A stretch of DNA of 64,000 bases from Niallia nealsonii (GCF_002835805.1 NZ_PISE01000015.1:1-64000), one strand, 5' to 3'; positions 25,970 to 34,380 are shown, counted from the first letter of the stretch. Numbers and translations are program-made. The notes: generated from the letters alone by a model not told the origin.

Positions 25970-26058
25970 GATTATTACTCCTATCTTGATTATATTTTTA
26001 CGTTTTAAATAGTGTAAATGTGAACATTTTGTTAACTTATCTAAATAAAGATTTAAAA

Positions 26059-26077
26059 GATTTATTTTAAATATTGC
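26059..26077. promoter_or_regulatory. Candidate NsrR site, distal
   Basis: GATTTATTTTAAATATTGC aligns base for base with the proximal site at 26115-26133 at 14 of 19 positions. It lies in the nsrR-hmp divergent region 75 bases upstream of the hmp start. Confidence 0.55.
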
Positions 26078-26114
26078 TTTTAAGTTTTTTTAGTCTTAGT
26101 ATAAAAACATAAAA

Positions 26115-26133
26115 GATGTATTTTAAATACTAC
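26115..26133. promoter_or_regulatory. Candidate NsrR operator of hmp
   Basis: Contains the perfect palindrome GTATTTTAAATAC (26118-26130), matching the AT-rich ATGTATTTTAAATACAT-like site described for Bacillus NsrR. It lies just upstream of the hmp ribosome binding site. Confidence 0.75.
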
Positions 26134-26151
26134 TTTAAAGGAGTTATTTGT

Positions 26152-27396
26152 ATGCTATCACAAAAATCAATTGAAATCATTAAATCTACCGTTCCCGTTT
26201 TAGAAGTACACGGCACAGAAATTACTACTGTATTCTATAAAAATATGTTTGAAGCTCACCCGGAATTACTAAATATTTTTAACCATACTAATCAAAAGCA
26301 AGGCAGACAACAGACTGCTCTTGCAAATACCGTTCTAGCTGCAGCAAAAAATATCGATAAACTCGAAACTATTATCCCAGTTGTAAAGCAAATTGCTCAT
26401 AAACACCGCAGTCTAGCAGTAAAGGCAGAACATTATCCAATTGTAGGACAATTTCTTCTTCAATCTATTAAAGAGGTTCTTGGAGACGCTGCGACAGATG
26501 AAATTATTAATGCATGGGCAGAAGCTTATGGTGTCATTGCAGATGTCTTTATCAATATAGAAAAAGAAATGTATGCAGAAGCAAAAAATCAAGAAGATGG
26601 TTGGTCTGATTATAAAAACTTTAAAGTAATTGATAAAGTGGTAGAAAGCGAATGCATTACATCCTTTTATTTAGCAGCAGAAGATGGCAGTTTTCTTCCA
26701 GCATTTATACCAGGGCAATATATTTCTATCCGTATTTCTATTCCTGGGGAGCAATTCTTATTTAATCGTCAATATAGCTTATCCACTTCCCCAAATAAAA
26801 AGCACTATCGTATTTCTGTAAAAAGAGAAGCAGAAATCTCTAAACCTGCAGGAAAGATATCCAACTATCTTCATGATCAGATAGATATTGGAGATATAAT
26901 AGAAGCTACAGCACCTGCAGGGGAGTTTACTTTAAACAACCTTTCCGAAAACAAAAAGCTTGTTTTCCTAAGCGGAGGCGTTGGAATTACTCCATTTATG
27001 AGTATGGTAAATGACATAGCTGACAAACAATTAAATCTTGAAATAGACTTTATTCATGCTGCTAGAAACGGGAAGGTTCAAGCATTTAAAACGGAATTGC
27101 AAGAATTAAAAAATAAAATAGCCAATTTCCATTTATCTTATCTATACGACAATCCTTCAGAGGAAGATCAAAAAGATATCCATTTCCGCAAAACGGGAGT
27201 TATTGATACTGAATGGCTAAAAAACAATATTGCTGATAAAAATGCTGATTATTATGTATGTGGACCTGTTCCATTTTTGCACAATGTGATAGCAAGTTTA
27301 AAAGAAATCGGTGTGAATGATGCTTCTATTCACTATGAATTTTTTGGGCCATCTGTAAACTTAGAAAATGAAAAACCAGCATTAACTAGAGAATAG
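26152..27396 (+). CDS. hmp: Flavohemoglobin, nitric oxide dioxygenase
   Basis: Detoxifies NO to nitrate using O2, NAD(P)H, FAD and haem. 414 residues from the ATG at 26152, preceded by AAAGGAG. An upstream in-frame ATG at 26116 lies in the operator and is not credible. The globin domain (1-140) has the proximal histidine in KHRSL near residue 85. The FAD domain has RQYSLSTS near residue 206, and the NAD domain has GGVGITPFM near residue 272 and YYVCGPVPF near residue 374. Divergent from nsrR with NsrR-like operators between, so induction by nitrosative stress is expected. Confidence 0.95.
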   Translation: MLSQKSIEIIKSTVPVLEVHGTEITTVFYKNMFEAHPELLNIFNHTNQKQGRQQTALANTVLAAAKNIDKLETIIPVVKQIAHKHRSLAVKAEHYPIVGQFLLQSIKEVLGDAATDEIINAWAEAYGVIADVFINIEKEMYAEAKNQEDGWSDYKNFKVIDKVVESECITSFYLAAEDGSFLPAFIPGQYISIRISIPGEQFLFNRQYSLSTSPNKKHYRISVKREAEISKPAGKISNYLHDQIDIGDIIEATAPAGEFTLNNLSENKKLVFLSGGVGITPFMSMVNDIADKQLNLEIDFIHAARNGKVQAFKTELQELKNKIANFHLSYLYDNPSEEDQKDIHFRKTGVIDTEWLKNNIADKNADYYVCGPVPFLHNVIASLKEIGVNDASIHYEFFGPSVNLENEKPALTRE

Positions 27397-27418
27397 TTTA
27401 TTTTATTTCTTTATCTGG

Positions 27419-27440
27419 GAGGTTCTATTAATAGGACCTC
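27419..27440 (+). terminator. Terminator of hmp
   Basis: Arms GAGGTTCTAT/ATAGGACCTC (one mismatch) followed by TTTTTATTTT, 23 bases after the stop. Confidence 0.85.
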
Positions 27441-27632
27441 TTTTTATTTTCTAATGAAAAAATGCTTCGTTTTCCACTTTTCACAAAATACACATATGGT
27501 AGAAAAGCTCACATCAACAATTAGCTTTATTCTAATATATTATATTCTTTCATGCTAGTTTAAAAGCAAAAAAATCAGAAAATATATTGACAATCTATTG
27601 AACTGACTTTATATTTAAAACGTAAATAATAT

Positions 27633-27647
27633 TGATAATCATTATCA
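27633..27647 (+). promoter_or_regulatory. Perfect Fur box upstream of the orphan siderophore-binding gene
   Basis: TGATAATCATTATCA is a perfect match to the 7-1-7 Fur consensus, 75 bases upstream of the start codon. The rest of the 27441-27722 spacer is AT-rich with no other feature seen. Confidence 0.92.
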
Positions 27648-27722
27648 TTTTTACTAATGATTTACCATTGTTATTATCGATAGTCAAACTACTAAAAATA
27701 TATATACTATGGGGGAACCATC

Positions 27723-28649
27723 ATGAAAAAGGTTTTATTTTCAATTATTCTGCTGTTAATTCTAGCTTTAAGCGCATGCGGAAGTAGCAGTTCAGAAAAA
27801 AAGGAAAGCACTAATAAAAAAGAAGAAAAAGAAGAATTTTTTACATATGAATCAGAAACAGGTCCTGTTGAGGTCCCAACAGATCCAAAACGTGTTATTC
27901 TTTTATCTGGTTTTACAGGAAATGTTTTAAAATTAGGTGTAAATATTGCCGGCGTAGACGTTTGGTCTAAATCCAATCCTCGCTTCGAAAACGAATTAAA
28001 AGATGCAGAAGAAGTGTCCGATGAAAACTTAGAAAAAATTATCGAATTAGATCCAGATTTAATTATTGGTTTATCTAATATTAAAAATATTGATAAATTA
28101 AAAGAAATCGCACCAACTGTTACCTATACTTGGGGCAAATTAGACTATTTAAGTCAACATATTGAATTAGGGAAACTTTTAAATAAAGAAAAAGAGGCAA
28201 CTGCTTGGGTAGATGATTTTAAACAGCGTGCACAGGAAGCTGGAGAAAAAGTAAAAGCGAAAATCGGCGAAGATGCTACTGTTACAGTAATGGAAGGTTA
28301 TGATAAAGACCTTTATATATTCGGAAATAATTGGGCACGTGGAACTGAGATATTGTATCAGGGAATGCAATTGAAAATGCCTGAAAAAGTTAAAAAAGAT
28401 GCATTAAAAGCTGGCTACTATACAATATCTGCTGAAGTAATTCCAGAGTATGCAGGCGACTATATTATATTCAGCAAATATTCTAGTGCAGATAACTCCT
28501 TCCAAGAATCTGAAACGTATAAAAATATTCCTGCAGTAAAAAATAATCGCGTGCTTGAAATAGATGGAGAGTCTTCTTCTTTCACAGATCCTTATACACT
28601 CGATGATCAATTAAAAACATTTGAAAAATTCTTTTTAGAAAGCAAATAA
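27723..28649 (+). CDS. Orphan FhuD-like siderophore-binding lipoprotein
   Basis: 308 residues; lipobox LALSACGSS near residues 15-23 after a typical signal peptide. It is clearly paralogous to the protein at 19413-20330: shared blocks include SKSNPRFE/SKANPRFA, the NPDLIIGL-type region (LDPDLIIGL) and YIFGNNWARGTEILYQ. It has no permease or ATPase of its own and is flanked by a perfect Fur box and a terminator. It therefore probably feeds the FecCD channel at 20454-22468 with a different hydroxamate siderophore (inference, as known for FhuD/YxeB sharing FhuBGC in B. subtilis). Confidence 0.9.
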   Translation: MKKVLFSIILLLILALSACGSSSSEKKESTNKKEEKEEFFTYESETGPVEVPTDPKRVILLSGFTGNVLKLGVNIAGVDVWSKSNPRFENELKDAEEVSDENLEKIIELDPDLIIGLSNIKNIDKLKEIAPTVTYTWGKLDYLSQHIELGKLLNKEKEATAWVDDFKQRAQEAGEKVKAKIGEDATVTVMEGYDKDLYIFGNNWARGTEILYQGMQLKMPEKVKKDALKAGYYTISAEVIPEYAGDYIIFSKYSSADNSFQESETYKNIPAVKNNRVLEIDGESSSFTDPYTLDDQLKTFEKFFLESK

Positions 28650-28658
28650 AAAAAACAG

Positions 28659-28681
28659 CCAAAGTGCATGGTGCACTTTGG
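28659..28681. terminator. Bidirectional terminator
   Basis: Perfect arms CCAAAGTGCA/TGCACTTTGG with a TGG loop, A-run before and T-run after. It lies between converging genes ending at 28649 and 28690. Confidence 0.88.
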
Positions 28682-28689
28682 TTATTTTT

Positions 28690-28977
28690 TTATTGAGTCA
28701 CAGCAATAATTCCCATCTCATCATCGAGCTCTAGCTTTATTCCGATATAAGGGTCAATATGCATATACTCATCCATCCATAAACGCAATGCTTCTATTAT
28801 ATTCTGTGTAATCAATATCTGCTTGCGCCCACCGACATATGTTTCTGCGGAAAATCCATAATCGTCATCATACATTAATTCTACTTCTACCTCTTCTGGT
28901 TTTACTTGCTTTTTGCGAGAAGTATATACACATAAAGCATTAATAATATCTTGTTCAGATATAATTAGTTTCTCCAT
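28690..28977 (-). CDS. Small acidic protein, DUF2653/YxcD-like
   Basis: 95 residues, acidic (many Asp/Glu), no membrane segment. It resembles the DUF2653 family known from B. subtilis YxcD, with MYDDDYGFSAE near residue 35 and a conserved tail LELDDEMGIIAV. The acidic clusters could bind cations, but no function is known. It overlaps the upstream membrane-protein gene by 13 bases, so the two are coupled and share the upstream Mn2+ riboswitch. Confidence 0.75.
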   Translation of the reverse strand: MEKLIISEQDIINALCVYTSRKKQVKPEEVEVELMYDDDYGFSAETYVGGRKQILITQNIIEALRLWMDEYMHIDPYIGIKLELDDEMGIIAVTQ

Positions 28978-29402
28978 GAATTTGCTTCTTCTTTCTTTTT
29001 ATTTTTAAAGTACATAAATATTTTACGAAGGATGCCAATTAACAAAACAATTGCGAATACATTAATCATAAATCCTAGAATAGATCCTAATACCCCCATA
29101 TTCGCAAATAAACTTCCAAATAATAACCCTGCTAGTCCACCAACCATTAAACCTTTCATTAAGCCGCCAGAAAAGAAACCTTTGTTTGATTTAGTTGCAG
29201 TTGTAGTATCATTCGACTTTTTCTTTTGAAAAAAAGAATTTGTATTCGAATTATTTGTATTGCTATTAGATTGATTAAAGCTCCTTTTTCCTGATTTATA
29301 GGACTTTGCCTCAACAGTTTTTATTTGGTCTTGAACTATCACACTTCCTAGTGGTGAAAACATAATAGTAAAGGTAAGCAATGCTGCAAATAATTTTTTC
29401 AT
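28965..29402 (-). CDS. Small membrane protein with signal peptide and glycine-rich Tim44-like region
   Basis: 145 residues. There is an N-terminal signal-like segment (1-25), then a low-complexity Asn/Ser/Lys/Thr linker (38-75) including an N-S-N-T-N run. A glycine-rich hydrophobic block GLMKGLMVGGLAGLLFGSLF (79-98), a second membrane segment (103-125) and a basic tail follow. Databases usually label such proteins Tim44-like or preprotein translocase-like, without function. It is the first gene behind a complete Mn2+ riboswitch with terminator, which ties it to manganese handling. It may correspond to the Bacillus yybP product, but I cannot check that from memory. Confidence 0.75.
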   Translation of the reverse strand: MKKLFAALLTFTIMFSPLGSVIVQDQIKTVEAKSYKSGKRSFNQSNSNTNNSNTNSFFQKKKSNDTTTATKSNKGFFSGGLMKGLMVGGLAGLLFGSLFANMGVLGSILGFMINVFAIVLLIGILRKIFMYFKNKKKEEANSWRN

Positions 29403-29523
29403 ATCGAAATTCCTCCATTAATTTAGTATTATCTATTGCCTATTTTTTATCTTTCCCTTAAAAATTAGATTTTTCTCCCCCCCTACAAAAGAAACGATCT
29501 GCTGTTTTTCCTAAAAAACAAAA

Positions 29524-29551
29524 AACCTTCACCATATAATTGGTAAAGGTT
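29524..29551 (-). terminator. Riboswitch-controlled terminator
   Basis: Minus strand: AACCTTTACC pairs with GGTGAAGGTT (one wobble) around an 8-base loop, followed by TTTTTTGTTTTTT. Its 5' arm CCTTTACC can alternatively pair with GGTAAAGG at 29571-29578, forming the antiterminator. Confidence 0.88.
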
Positions 29552-29570
29552 TATATTAGACATATTTATC

Positions 29571-29677
29571 CCTTTACCGTATAGGCAAAGGTCTCGCAAA
29601 CAACGTATCGTTGCCAGCTAGGCCGGTGATTAAAAAAAATCACGTATTGACGACATAACTGTTAGCTACTCCCCTTT
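29571..29677 (-). ncRNA. Mn2+-sensing riboswitch, yybP-ykoY family
   Basis: On the minus strand the conserved 5' element AAAGGGGAGTAGC (29665-29677) is followed by GTCGTCAATACGTGA and TCACCGGCC. The 3' element TTTGCGAGACCTTTGCC ends at 29584. These are the defining blocks of the yybP-ykoY aptamer, and the spacing and the P1 pairing of the two ends agree with the L. lactis structure. GGTAAAGG (29571-29578) can pair either with the aptamer's CCTTTGCC or with the terminator's CCTTTACC. Mn2+ binding should hold CCTTTGCC in P1, free GGTAAAGG to break the terminator, and switch the two downstream genes on. Confidence 0.95.
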
Positions 29678-29699
29678 GGAGTATTTTATTGTTAACTTT

Positions 29700-29728
29700 A
29701 TTTTAGTATAAAGAAATTTACCCGTCAA
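29700..29728 (-). promoter_or_regulatory. Predicted promoter of the Mn2+ riboswitch transcript
   Basis: Minus strand -35 TTGACG (29723-29728), exactly 17 bases, -10 TAAAAT (29700-29705). Expected start near 29693, about 15 bases before the aptamer. Confidence 0.8.
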
Positions 29729-29775
29729 GTAAAAGCCATTTTTCACATAATGTGTTTTGATACATGGAAATACCC

Positions 29776-30678
29776 TTATGCTACATGGGTTGCTTGCTGT
29801 TGTCTTTTTTTCTTTATAAAGTACACATTTGGAACAATAATTCCAACCAAAATAAGAAAAATGCCAATCCATTGGAGCCCTGATACTGTTTCATGCAAGA
29901 ATGTAATAGAAGCAATGGCCACTACTGGCAGCTCTACACTGCTTAAAATAGTCCCAAGTCCGGCACCCACTTTAGGAGCTCCTATTGAAAAACAGATTAC
30001 TGGAAGAACAACACCGAATAAACCAAGAAAAAATCCATACTTCCATAAGCCCTCTAATAGAGCACCGCTCGAGAGAAATGTCGGAGGAAATACACTACAG
30101 ATTATAATAGTCGCCCCTGTTGTCATATAAAAACTTTTTGTGTAAGCCGGAACTCTTGTCGCAATACGACTATTAAAAAAGATATTTAAAGCAAAAAAAC
30201 AAGCTGCCAATAAACCAAAGATTATACCACTTCCCGAATAATATAGGGAGCTGCCGTTAAAAATTCCTCCTGCAAAAAGAGTCCCGATAAATAGTATAGA
30301 AATAGACAGCCATTTATCTTTTCCTGGGAATTTTTTATTGGCAATAGCTTCAATAATGACGCCAATCCATGTGAATTGAAATAAAAAAACAATTGCAACG
30401 GAGGCCGATAATTCCTTTACAGCAAAACCGTAAGTAATGCCTGTTAAACTCATTGGAATACCTGCCAGCAATAAGGAAAAAATTAATTTTTTCGATAAAC
30501 GGAACTTCGAAGAAACCAACACTACTAAAAATAGCCCTAACCAGCCAAATAGATATTGCCCTCCTACTAATTCATTGACAGTAAAACCACTTTCCATTCC
30601 AAGTTTAATAGCTGTTGAAAGCAAACCATAACTAATCGCTCCAGCGAGTACGAAGAACGAGTACTTTAACTTCTTCAT
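29776..30678 (-). CDS. EamA/DMT-superfamily transporter
   Basis: 300-residue inner-membrane protein with ten predicted helices arranged as two EamA repeats (roughly 5-140 and 150-290), an intracellular basic C-terminus (KKKRQQ) and GAISYGLLST near the N-terminus. EamA proteins export or import small metabolites such as amino acids or nucleosides, but the substrate here is unknown. It is preceded by a transcribed leader of about 170 bases containing structured RNA and an intrinsic terminator, so expression is probably controlled by attenuation. Confidence 0.82.
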   Translation of the reverse strand: MKKLKYSFFVLAGAISYGLLSTAIKLGMESGFTVNELVGGQYLFGWLGLFLVVLVSSKFRLSKKLIFSLLLAGIPMSLTGITYGFAVKELSASVAIVFLFQFTWIGVIIEAIANKKFPGKDKWLSISILFIGTLFAGGIFNGSSLYYSGSGIIFGLLAACFFALNIFFNSRIATRVPAYTKSFYMTTGATIIICSVFPPTFLSSGALLEGLWKYGFFLGLFGVVLPVICFSIGAPKVGAGLGTILSSVELPVVAIASITFLHETVSGLQWIGIFLILVGIIVPNVYFIKKKRQQQATHVA

Positions 30679-30740
30679 AATAAAAAAGATTCCTCCATTC
30701 AGTTAATTTATTCTCCCTCGCTCCTTTTTACGCAAAAAAA

Positions 30741-30770
30741 CCCATCATCCTAATTAGGTAGGATAATGGG
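30741..30770 (-). terminator. Leader terminator upstream of the EamA transporter
   Basis: Minus strand CCCATTATCCTA pairs with TAGGATGATGGG (one G-U pair) and is followed by TTTTTTTGCG. It lies 62 bases upstream of the EamA start and downstream of a good promoter, so transcripts must pass it to reach the gene. Confidence 0.88.
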
Positions 30771-30850
30771 TGAACGAAACAGAGTCAGACTCTACAAAAT
30801 TTCACCACTCGCTTTACAAAACGAGTTTGCGAATTCTTATTGATACTTCT
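30771..30850 (-). ncRNA. Structured leader RNA, unclassified
   Basis: Between the promoter and terminator the RNA can form ACTCG/CGAGT (loop of 10) followed by a helix GGTGAA/TTCACC enclosing AGAGT/ACTCT with internal loops. The last helix abuts the terminator's 5' arm, so alternative pairing could control it. It does not match any riboswitch consensus I can recall (ykkC/guanidine, SAM, preQ1, THF, fluoride, ZTP, Mn2+). Confidence 0.6.
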
Positions 30851-30857
30851 ATGTGTT

Positions 30858-30887
30858 ATTTTATCAAGGTATTTAAAAAACGGTCAA
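30858..30887 (-). promoter_or_regulatory. Predicted promoter of the EamA leader
   Basis: Minus strand -35 TTGACC (30882-30887), 18-base spacer, -10 TAAAAT (30858-30863). The remaining stretch to 31178 is AT-rich, and nothing else is recognised besides a weak Fur-like half match near 31099. Confidence 0.7.
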
Positions 30888-31178
30888 TGCGAAATAAAAA
30901 TATCTAAAAATAAACATTTTTCAAAATAAATTTAATTCTTATAAAACAAGACTAGTTTAAATAACTAAAAATTTATAGAAAATTTAGATATATTAAACAT
31001 ACAATTAAATTATAGAAATGATAAGATATGAACAAGGTATAAGTTTGTTATCAAAACTAACATTACGGCGTTATCAAAAAGAACATATAATTAAATAATA
31101 TCGTTATCATTAACCACATTATAGAACTTTTGAGATGGAAATTTATTTCGCGGTAAAAAAAGAAAGGATGATTAGCAT

Positions 31179-32642
31179 ATGAGCTTAGACGCATTAAATA
31201 AAAGAGTAAAGACAGATTTAGCCTATCTTAACTTTGGAGGTCCAGATTGGGTTCGTCCTATCCAACATCCTGAAGGTCATGTTTATGATGTAGTTATCGT
31301 TGGAGGCGGACAAAGTGGATTAGGCATAGCTTTTGGTCTTTTACGTGAGCGAATCTCTAATATTCTTATAATTGATGAAAATAAAGAAGGGTTAGAAGGC
31401 CCTTGGGAAACTTATGCCCGTATGGTTACGCTGCGCACACCTAAACATTTGACATCCATCGATCTTGGTGTTCCTTCCTTAACATTCCGATCTTTTTGGG
31501 AAGCACAGACTGGTATAGAAGGATGGGAAAAAGTAGATAAAATTCCTAAAGGAGACTGGATGAATTATTTGCGGTGGTATCGTAAAGTACTTCAATTGCC
31601 TGTCATCAATGAAGTAACACTAAATGATATTGAGCCCGATGAAACAGGCGTCCACAAACTTCATATTGGAGGAGCAGGAGCACCCAGCGACAAACTTCTT
31701 GCCCGTAAAGTGATTCTCGCGACCGGTATTCAAGGCGGCGGAGAATGGCATGTCCCATCATTTATATCAGATAAACTTCCAAAAACTCTTTATGCACATA
31801 CTTCAAAAGATATCGATTTTGAAAAACTAAAAGGGAAAAAGATTGCTATTTTAGGCGGTGGTGCATCAGCATACGATAACGCAAATTTTGCATTATCTGA
31901 AGGGGTAGGAGAAGTGCATGTATTTGTTCGCCGAAAAGAAATGCCTCGTATCAACCCAATTCGTCAAATGGAAATATCTGGTTTAATTGAAAGATTTCCT
32001 GCGCTATCCGACAGCGAAAAATATACGGCAATTTCCCATTTTTTCAAACATAACCAGCCGCCAACAAATGATACGTTTAGCCGTGCAACATCTTGGCCTG
32101 GATTTAATCTTCATTTAGGTGCTCCATGGCTAGATGTAGAAGCAACAGTAGATGGTGCGGTAGTAACTACACCACAAGGAAAGTTCACTTTTGATTTTCT
32201 TATCATTAGTACAGGTTTATTGACAGACCCTGGCTTGCGTCCTGAATTAAAACGTGTTGAAAAGCATATTGCGCGTTGGAGCGATCGTTACCAAGCATCA
32301 GAAGATGTTGCTAGCCCACTGCTTGATGCACATCCATATTTAAGCCCTGGCTTTGCATTTTTAAGCCGTGGTAAAGAAGGAGAAAAACTATTGTATGGTC
32401 TTTTTGCCTTCAATTATTCTGCCTTGATTAGTTGTGGTTTATCAGCATCTGCTCTTTCAGGAATGCGCTATGGCATTCCAAGAATTGTATCTGCTGTTGC
32501 AGATGAGCTTTTCCTTGAACATAAAAATGAAAGTTTACAGGAATTCCTTACTTATGATGTAGAAGAGTTTATAGGAGAATGGCCGCCAAAAAAGACGGCT
32601 GAAGATGCAGCCTCTCCGTCTAATACACAGACCATTTCCTAA
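31179..32642 (+). CDS. FAD/NAD(P)-dependent oxidoreductase, flavin-monooxygenase-like
   Basis: 487 residues with two dinucleotide-binding motifs: GGGQSGLG near residue 41 for FAD and GGGASAYD near residue 226 for NAD(P)H. This is the two-Rossmann arrangement of class B flavin monooxygenases and N-hydroxylases. VTLRTPKHL near residue 88 and the ATG near residue 186 (ILATGIQGGG) also fit this fold. The substrate is unknown. It stands alone, with AAAGGATG upstream of the ATG. Its third-codon positions look more GC-rich (many GCG, CGC, GGC) than neighbouring genes, which might point to acquisition by transfer. That impression is by eye. Confidence 0.75.
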   Translation: MSLDALNKRVKTDLAYLNFGGPDWVRPIQHPEGHVYDVVIVGGGQSGLGIAFGLLRERISNILIIDENKEGLEGPWETYARMVTLRTPKHLTSIDLGVPSLTFRSFWEAQTGIEGWEKVDKIPKGDWMNYLRWYRKVLQLPVINEVTLNDIEPDETGVHKLHIGGAGAPSDKLLARKVILATGIQGGGEWHVPSFISDKLPKTLYAHTSKDIDFEKLKGKKIAILGGGASAYDNANFALSEGVGEVHVFVRRKEMPRINPIRQMEISGLIERFPALSDSEKYTAISHFFKHNQPPTNDTFSRATSWPGFNLHLGAPWLDVEATVDGAVVTTPQGKFTFDFLIISTGLLTDPGLRPELKRVEKHIARWSDRYQASEDVASPLLDAHPYLSPGFAFLSRGKEGEKLLYGLFAFNYSALISCGLSASALSGMRYGIPRIVSAVADELFLEHKNESLQEFLTYDVEEFIGEWPPKKTAEDAASPSNTQTIS

Positions 32643-32812
32643 GATTAAATTCTATCTTTTTCATTAAATTACAAGATTATAAACAGAGGAATGACCTAGA
32701 ATATATAAGCATTCCTCTATTTATAATCTAAATCTAGTAAAGAAAGAATATTTAGTTGAAAATCATTTAAACAAGCAAATTCTGACGTTAAACAACATGC
32801 TTATATTGTTTC

Positions 32813-34138
32813 TTAATTTAATCGTTGTTGAAAACGCTCCGATACTTGATTTAACTCCTCTGTAGACAATGCTACTTTTGTTGACATATCATCTATATCT
32901 TTTATCCCTATAGCTATATTTTGTATTTCTTTTTCCATTCTTTTATTTTGATCTTTTGTTTCAACCATTGCTCTCAGGATCTCAGCAAAGTACTTATCTG
33001 TATCACACATCCCCTTCATTCCTTGTGCAACCAAAGTATTTACCTTATCAAGGGAAACAGCCACATTCATAACTTGCTGATTTGTTTCTCCAATTAACTT
33101 TGCCACATTCTCCGTAGACTGTTTCGTTTGATCTGATAATTTTCGAATTTCATTTGCTACCACAGCAAAACCCTTGCCATGCTCTCCTGCTCTGGCAGCT
33201 TCAATAGATGCATTAAGAGACAAAAGATTAGTTTGGCTAGCAATATTACTTACAATCTGTATCACTTCAATAATCTGCTCCGATATTTGCTGAAGGTTTT
33301 GAGAGTCTCTTTTAATAGCAGACATGCTTTCATCGATATCCTCCATATTTCTGCTTTGTGCATCTAGCTGCAGCTTTCCTTCTTCGGAATACTGTTCAGA
33401 TTGATTAGCCAGATCTAAACTCACTTGAGCTAAGGACACCATATTATCTGATTGAACATTTAATTGGTTGATTGATAAACTTGTAGCATTAGCTATTGCT
33501 GCTAGACCCTCTGCTGTTATACTTACTTCTTTTATAAAATCATCTTTTTGTCTTTCATAGACTGCATGAATCTTTTTATTCTCTTCCTCATAGGCTTCTA
33601 AGACTATTTGCTCCTCAAAGTTAATTAACTTTCCTATAACCATAATCGCCATTACTACATCATTTCGGTCAGCGAATATGTTCTCCACCAGTTTTATTAA
33701 AGAATTAAATAAATCTTGGAATGCTGACATATACCACTTTGTTTCCAAGCCTATTCTTACATGCACTTGAGCAATTCTTTTTCTCTTTTCCAGAAATTCT
33801 TCATTGATGTCACCATTAAACAATTCAATAATGTGCACTTTTAATGTTTTTTTTAATCTATCTACACTACTATGCTTTTCGATTATGGCTAACAAATTAG
33901 GTTGCTTTGTAATATTCCCATAAAACTCCTCTGTCACCCAATCAATATTTTTCTCCACAATTGGTTTGATTACTTTAACCATTCTTAAATCTTTTTCTGT
34001 TAAATTAATAATCTGAAGTTGCCAGTGCAACTCATTCTTACTAGAAATAGAAATATTCCCATTTAAAGATTTTGCTTGTTCTATTAAACTTATTTGTTCT
34101 GTTCCTTTGTTCCACTTAAAAAATTCCTGCAACCCCAT
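32813..34138 (-). CDS. hemAT: Haem-based aerotaxis transducer HemAT
   Basis: Soluble chemoreceptor that binds O2 through a globin domain. 441 residues, close to B. subtilis HemAT (432). The globin-coupled sensor domain (about 35-195) has the proximal His126 in AQVHVRIGL and the distal Tyr73 in TEEFYGN, equivalent to His123 and Tyr70 of B. subtilis HemAT. The signalling domain has the hairpin core [22 protein letters not shown] near residue 333 (conserved in all methyl-accepting proteins), flanked by coiled coils. No membrane segment. Signals through CheA/CheW encoded elsewhere. Monocistronic. Confidence 0.92.
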   Translation of the reverse strand: MGLQEFFKWNKGTEQISLIEQAKSLNGNISISSKNELHWQLQIINLTEKDLRMVKVIKPIVEKNIDWVTEEFYGNITKQPNLLAIIEKHSSVDRLKKTLKVHIIELFNGDINEEFLEKRKRIAQVHVRIGLETKWYMSAFQDLFNSLIKLVENIFADRNDVVMAIMVIGKLINFEEQIVLEAYEEENKKIHAVYERQKDDFIKEVSITAEGLAAIANATSLSINQLNVQSDNMVSLAQVSLDLANQSEQYSEEGKLQLDAQSRNMEDIDESMSAIKRDSQNLQQISEQIIEVIQIVSNIASQTNLLSLNASIEAARAGEHGKGFAVVANEIRKLSDQTKQSTENVAKLIGETNQQVMNVAVSLDKVNTLVAQGMKGMCDTDKYFAEILRAMVETKDQNKRMEKEIQNIAIGIKDIDDMSTKVALSTEELNQVSERFQQRLN

Positions 34139-34222
34139 AATCTAATTCTCCTTTTCTTTCCCCTGCCATTACTCTTCAAACAGAATAATTCTTAAAAAAT
34201 GCAGTAATGTATTGAATGTTAA

Positions 34223-34380
34223 CGCTTTATCACGCATTAACAGGCAGTAATCTCCCCACCTCAAGTTATAAGAGGAAACGCGAAATCTAGGTGAGTATAA
34301 CTGCCCGTAAAAGTCTAATTGGTTCAACCAACAATCAGTAGGGATAGAGCAAACCCCTACTGATTGAAGTTTCACTTTAT
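34223..34380. repeat. Dispersed repeat copy (B)
   Basis: Contains the central hairpin CACCT...AGGTG with GGAAACG and GAAATCTAGG in the loop, and the right terminus ATTGAAGTTTCACTTTAT (34363-34380). An extra hairpin AATCAGTAGGG / CCCTACTGATT lies just before the terminus. The left terminus is not clear, so the boundary is approximate. The rest of the 34139-34520 spacer carries no gene. Confidence 0.7.

Noticed and set aside
31090-31115. Possible Fur box upstream of the FMO-like gene (TATCGTTATCATTAA)
   Set aside because: Only about half of the 15 consensus positions match, and the promoter cannot be located, so it is not better than chance in AT-rich DNA.
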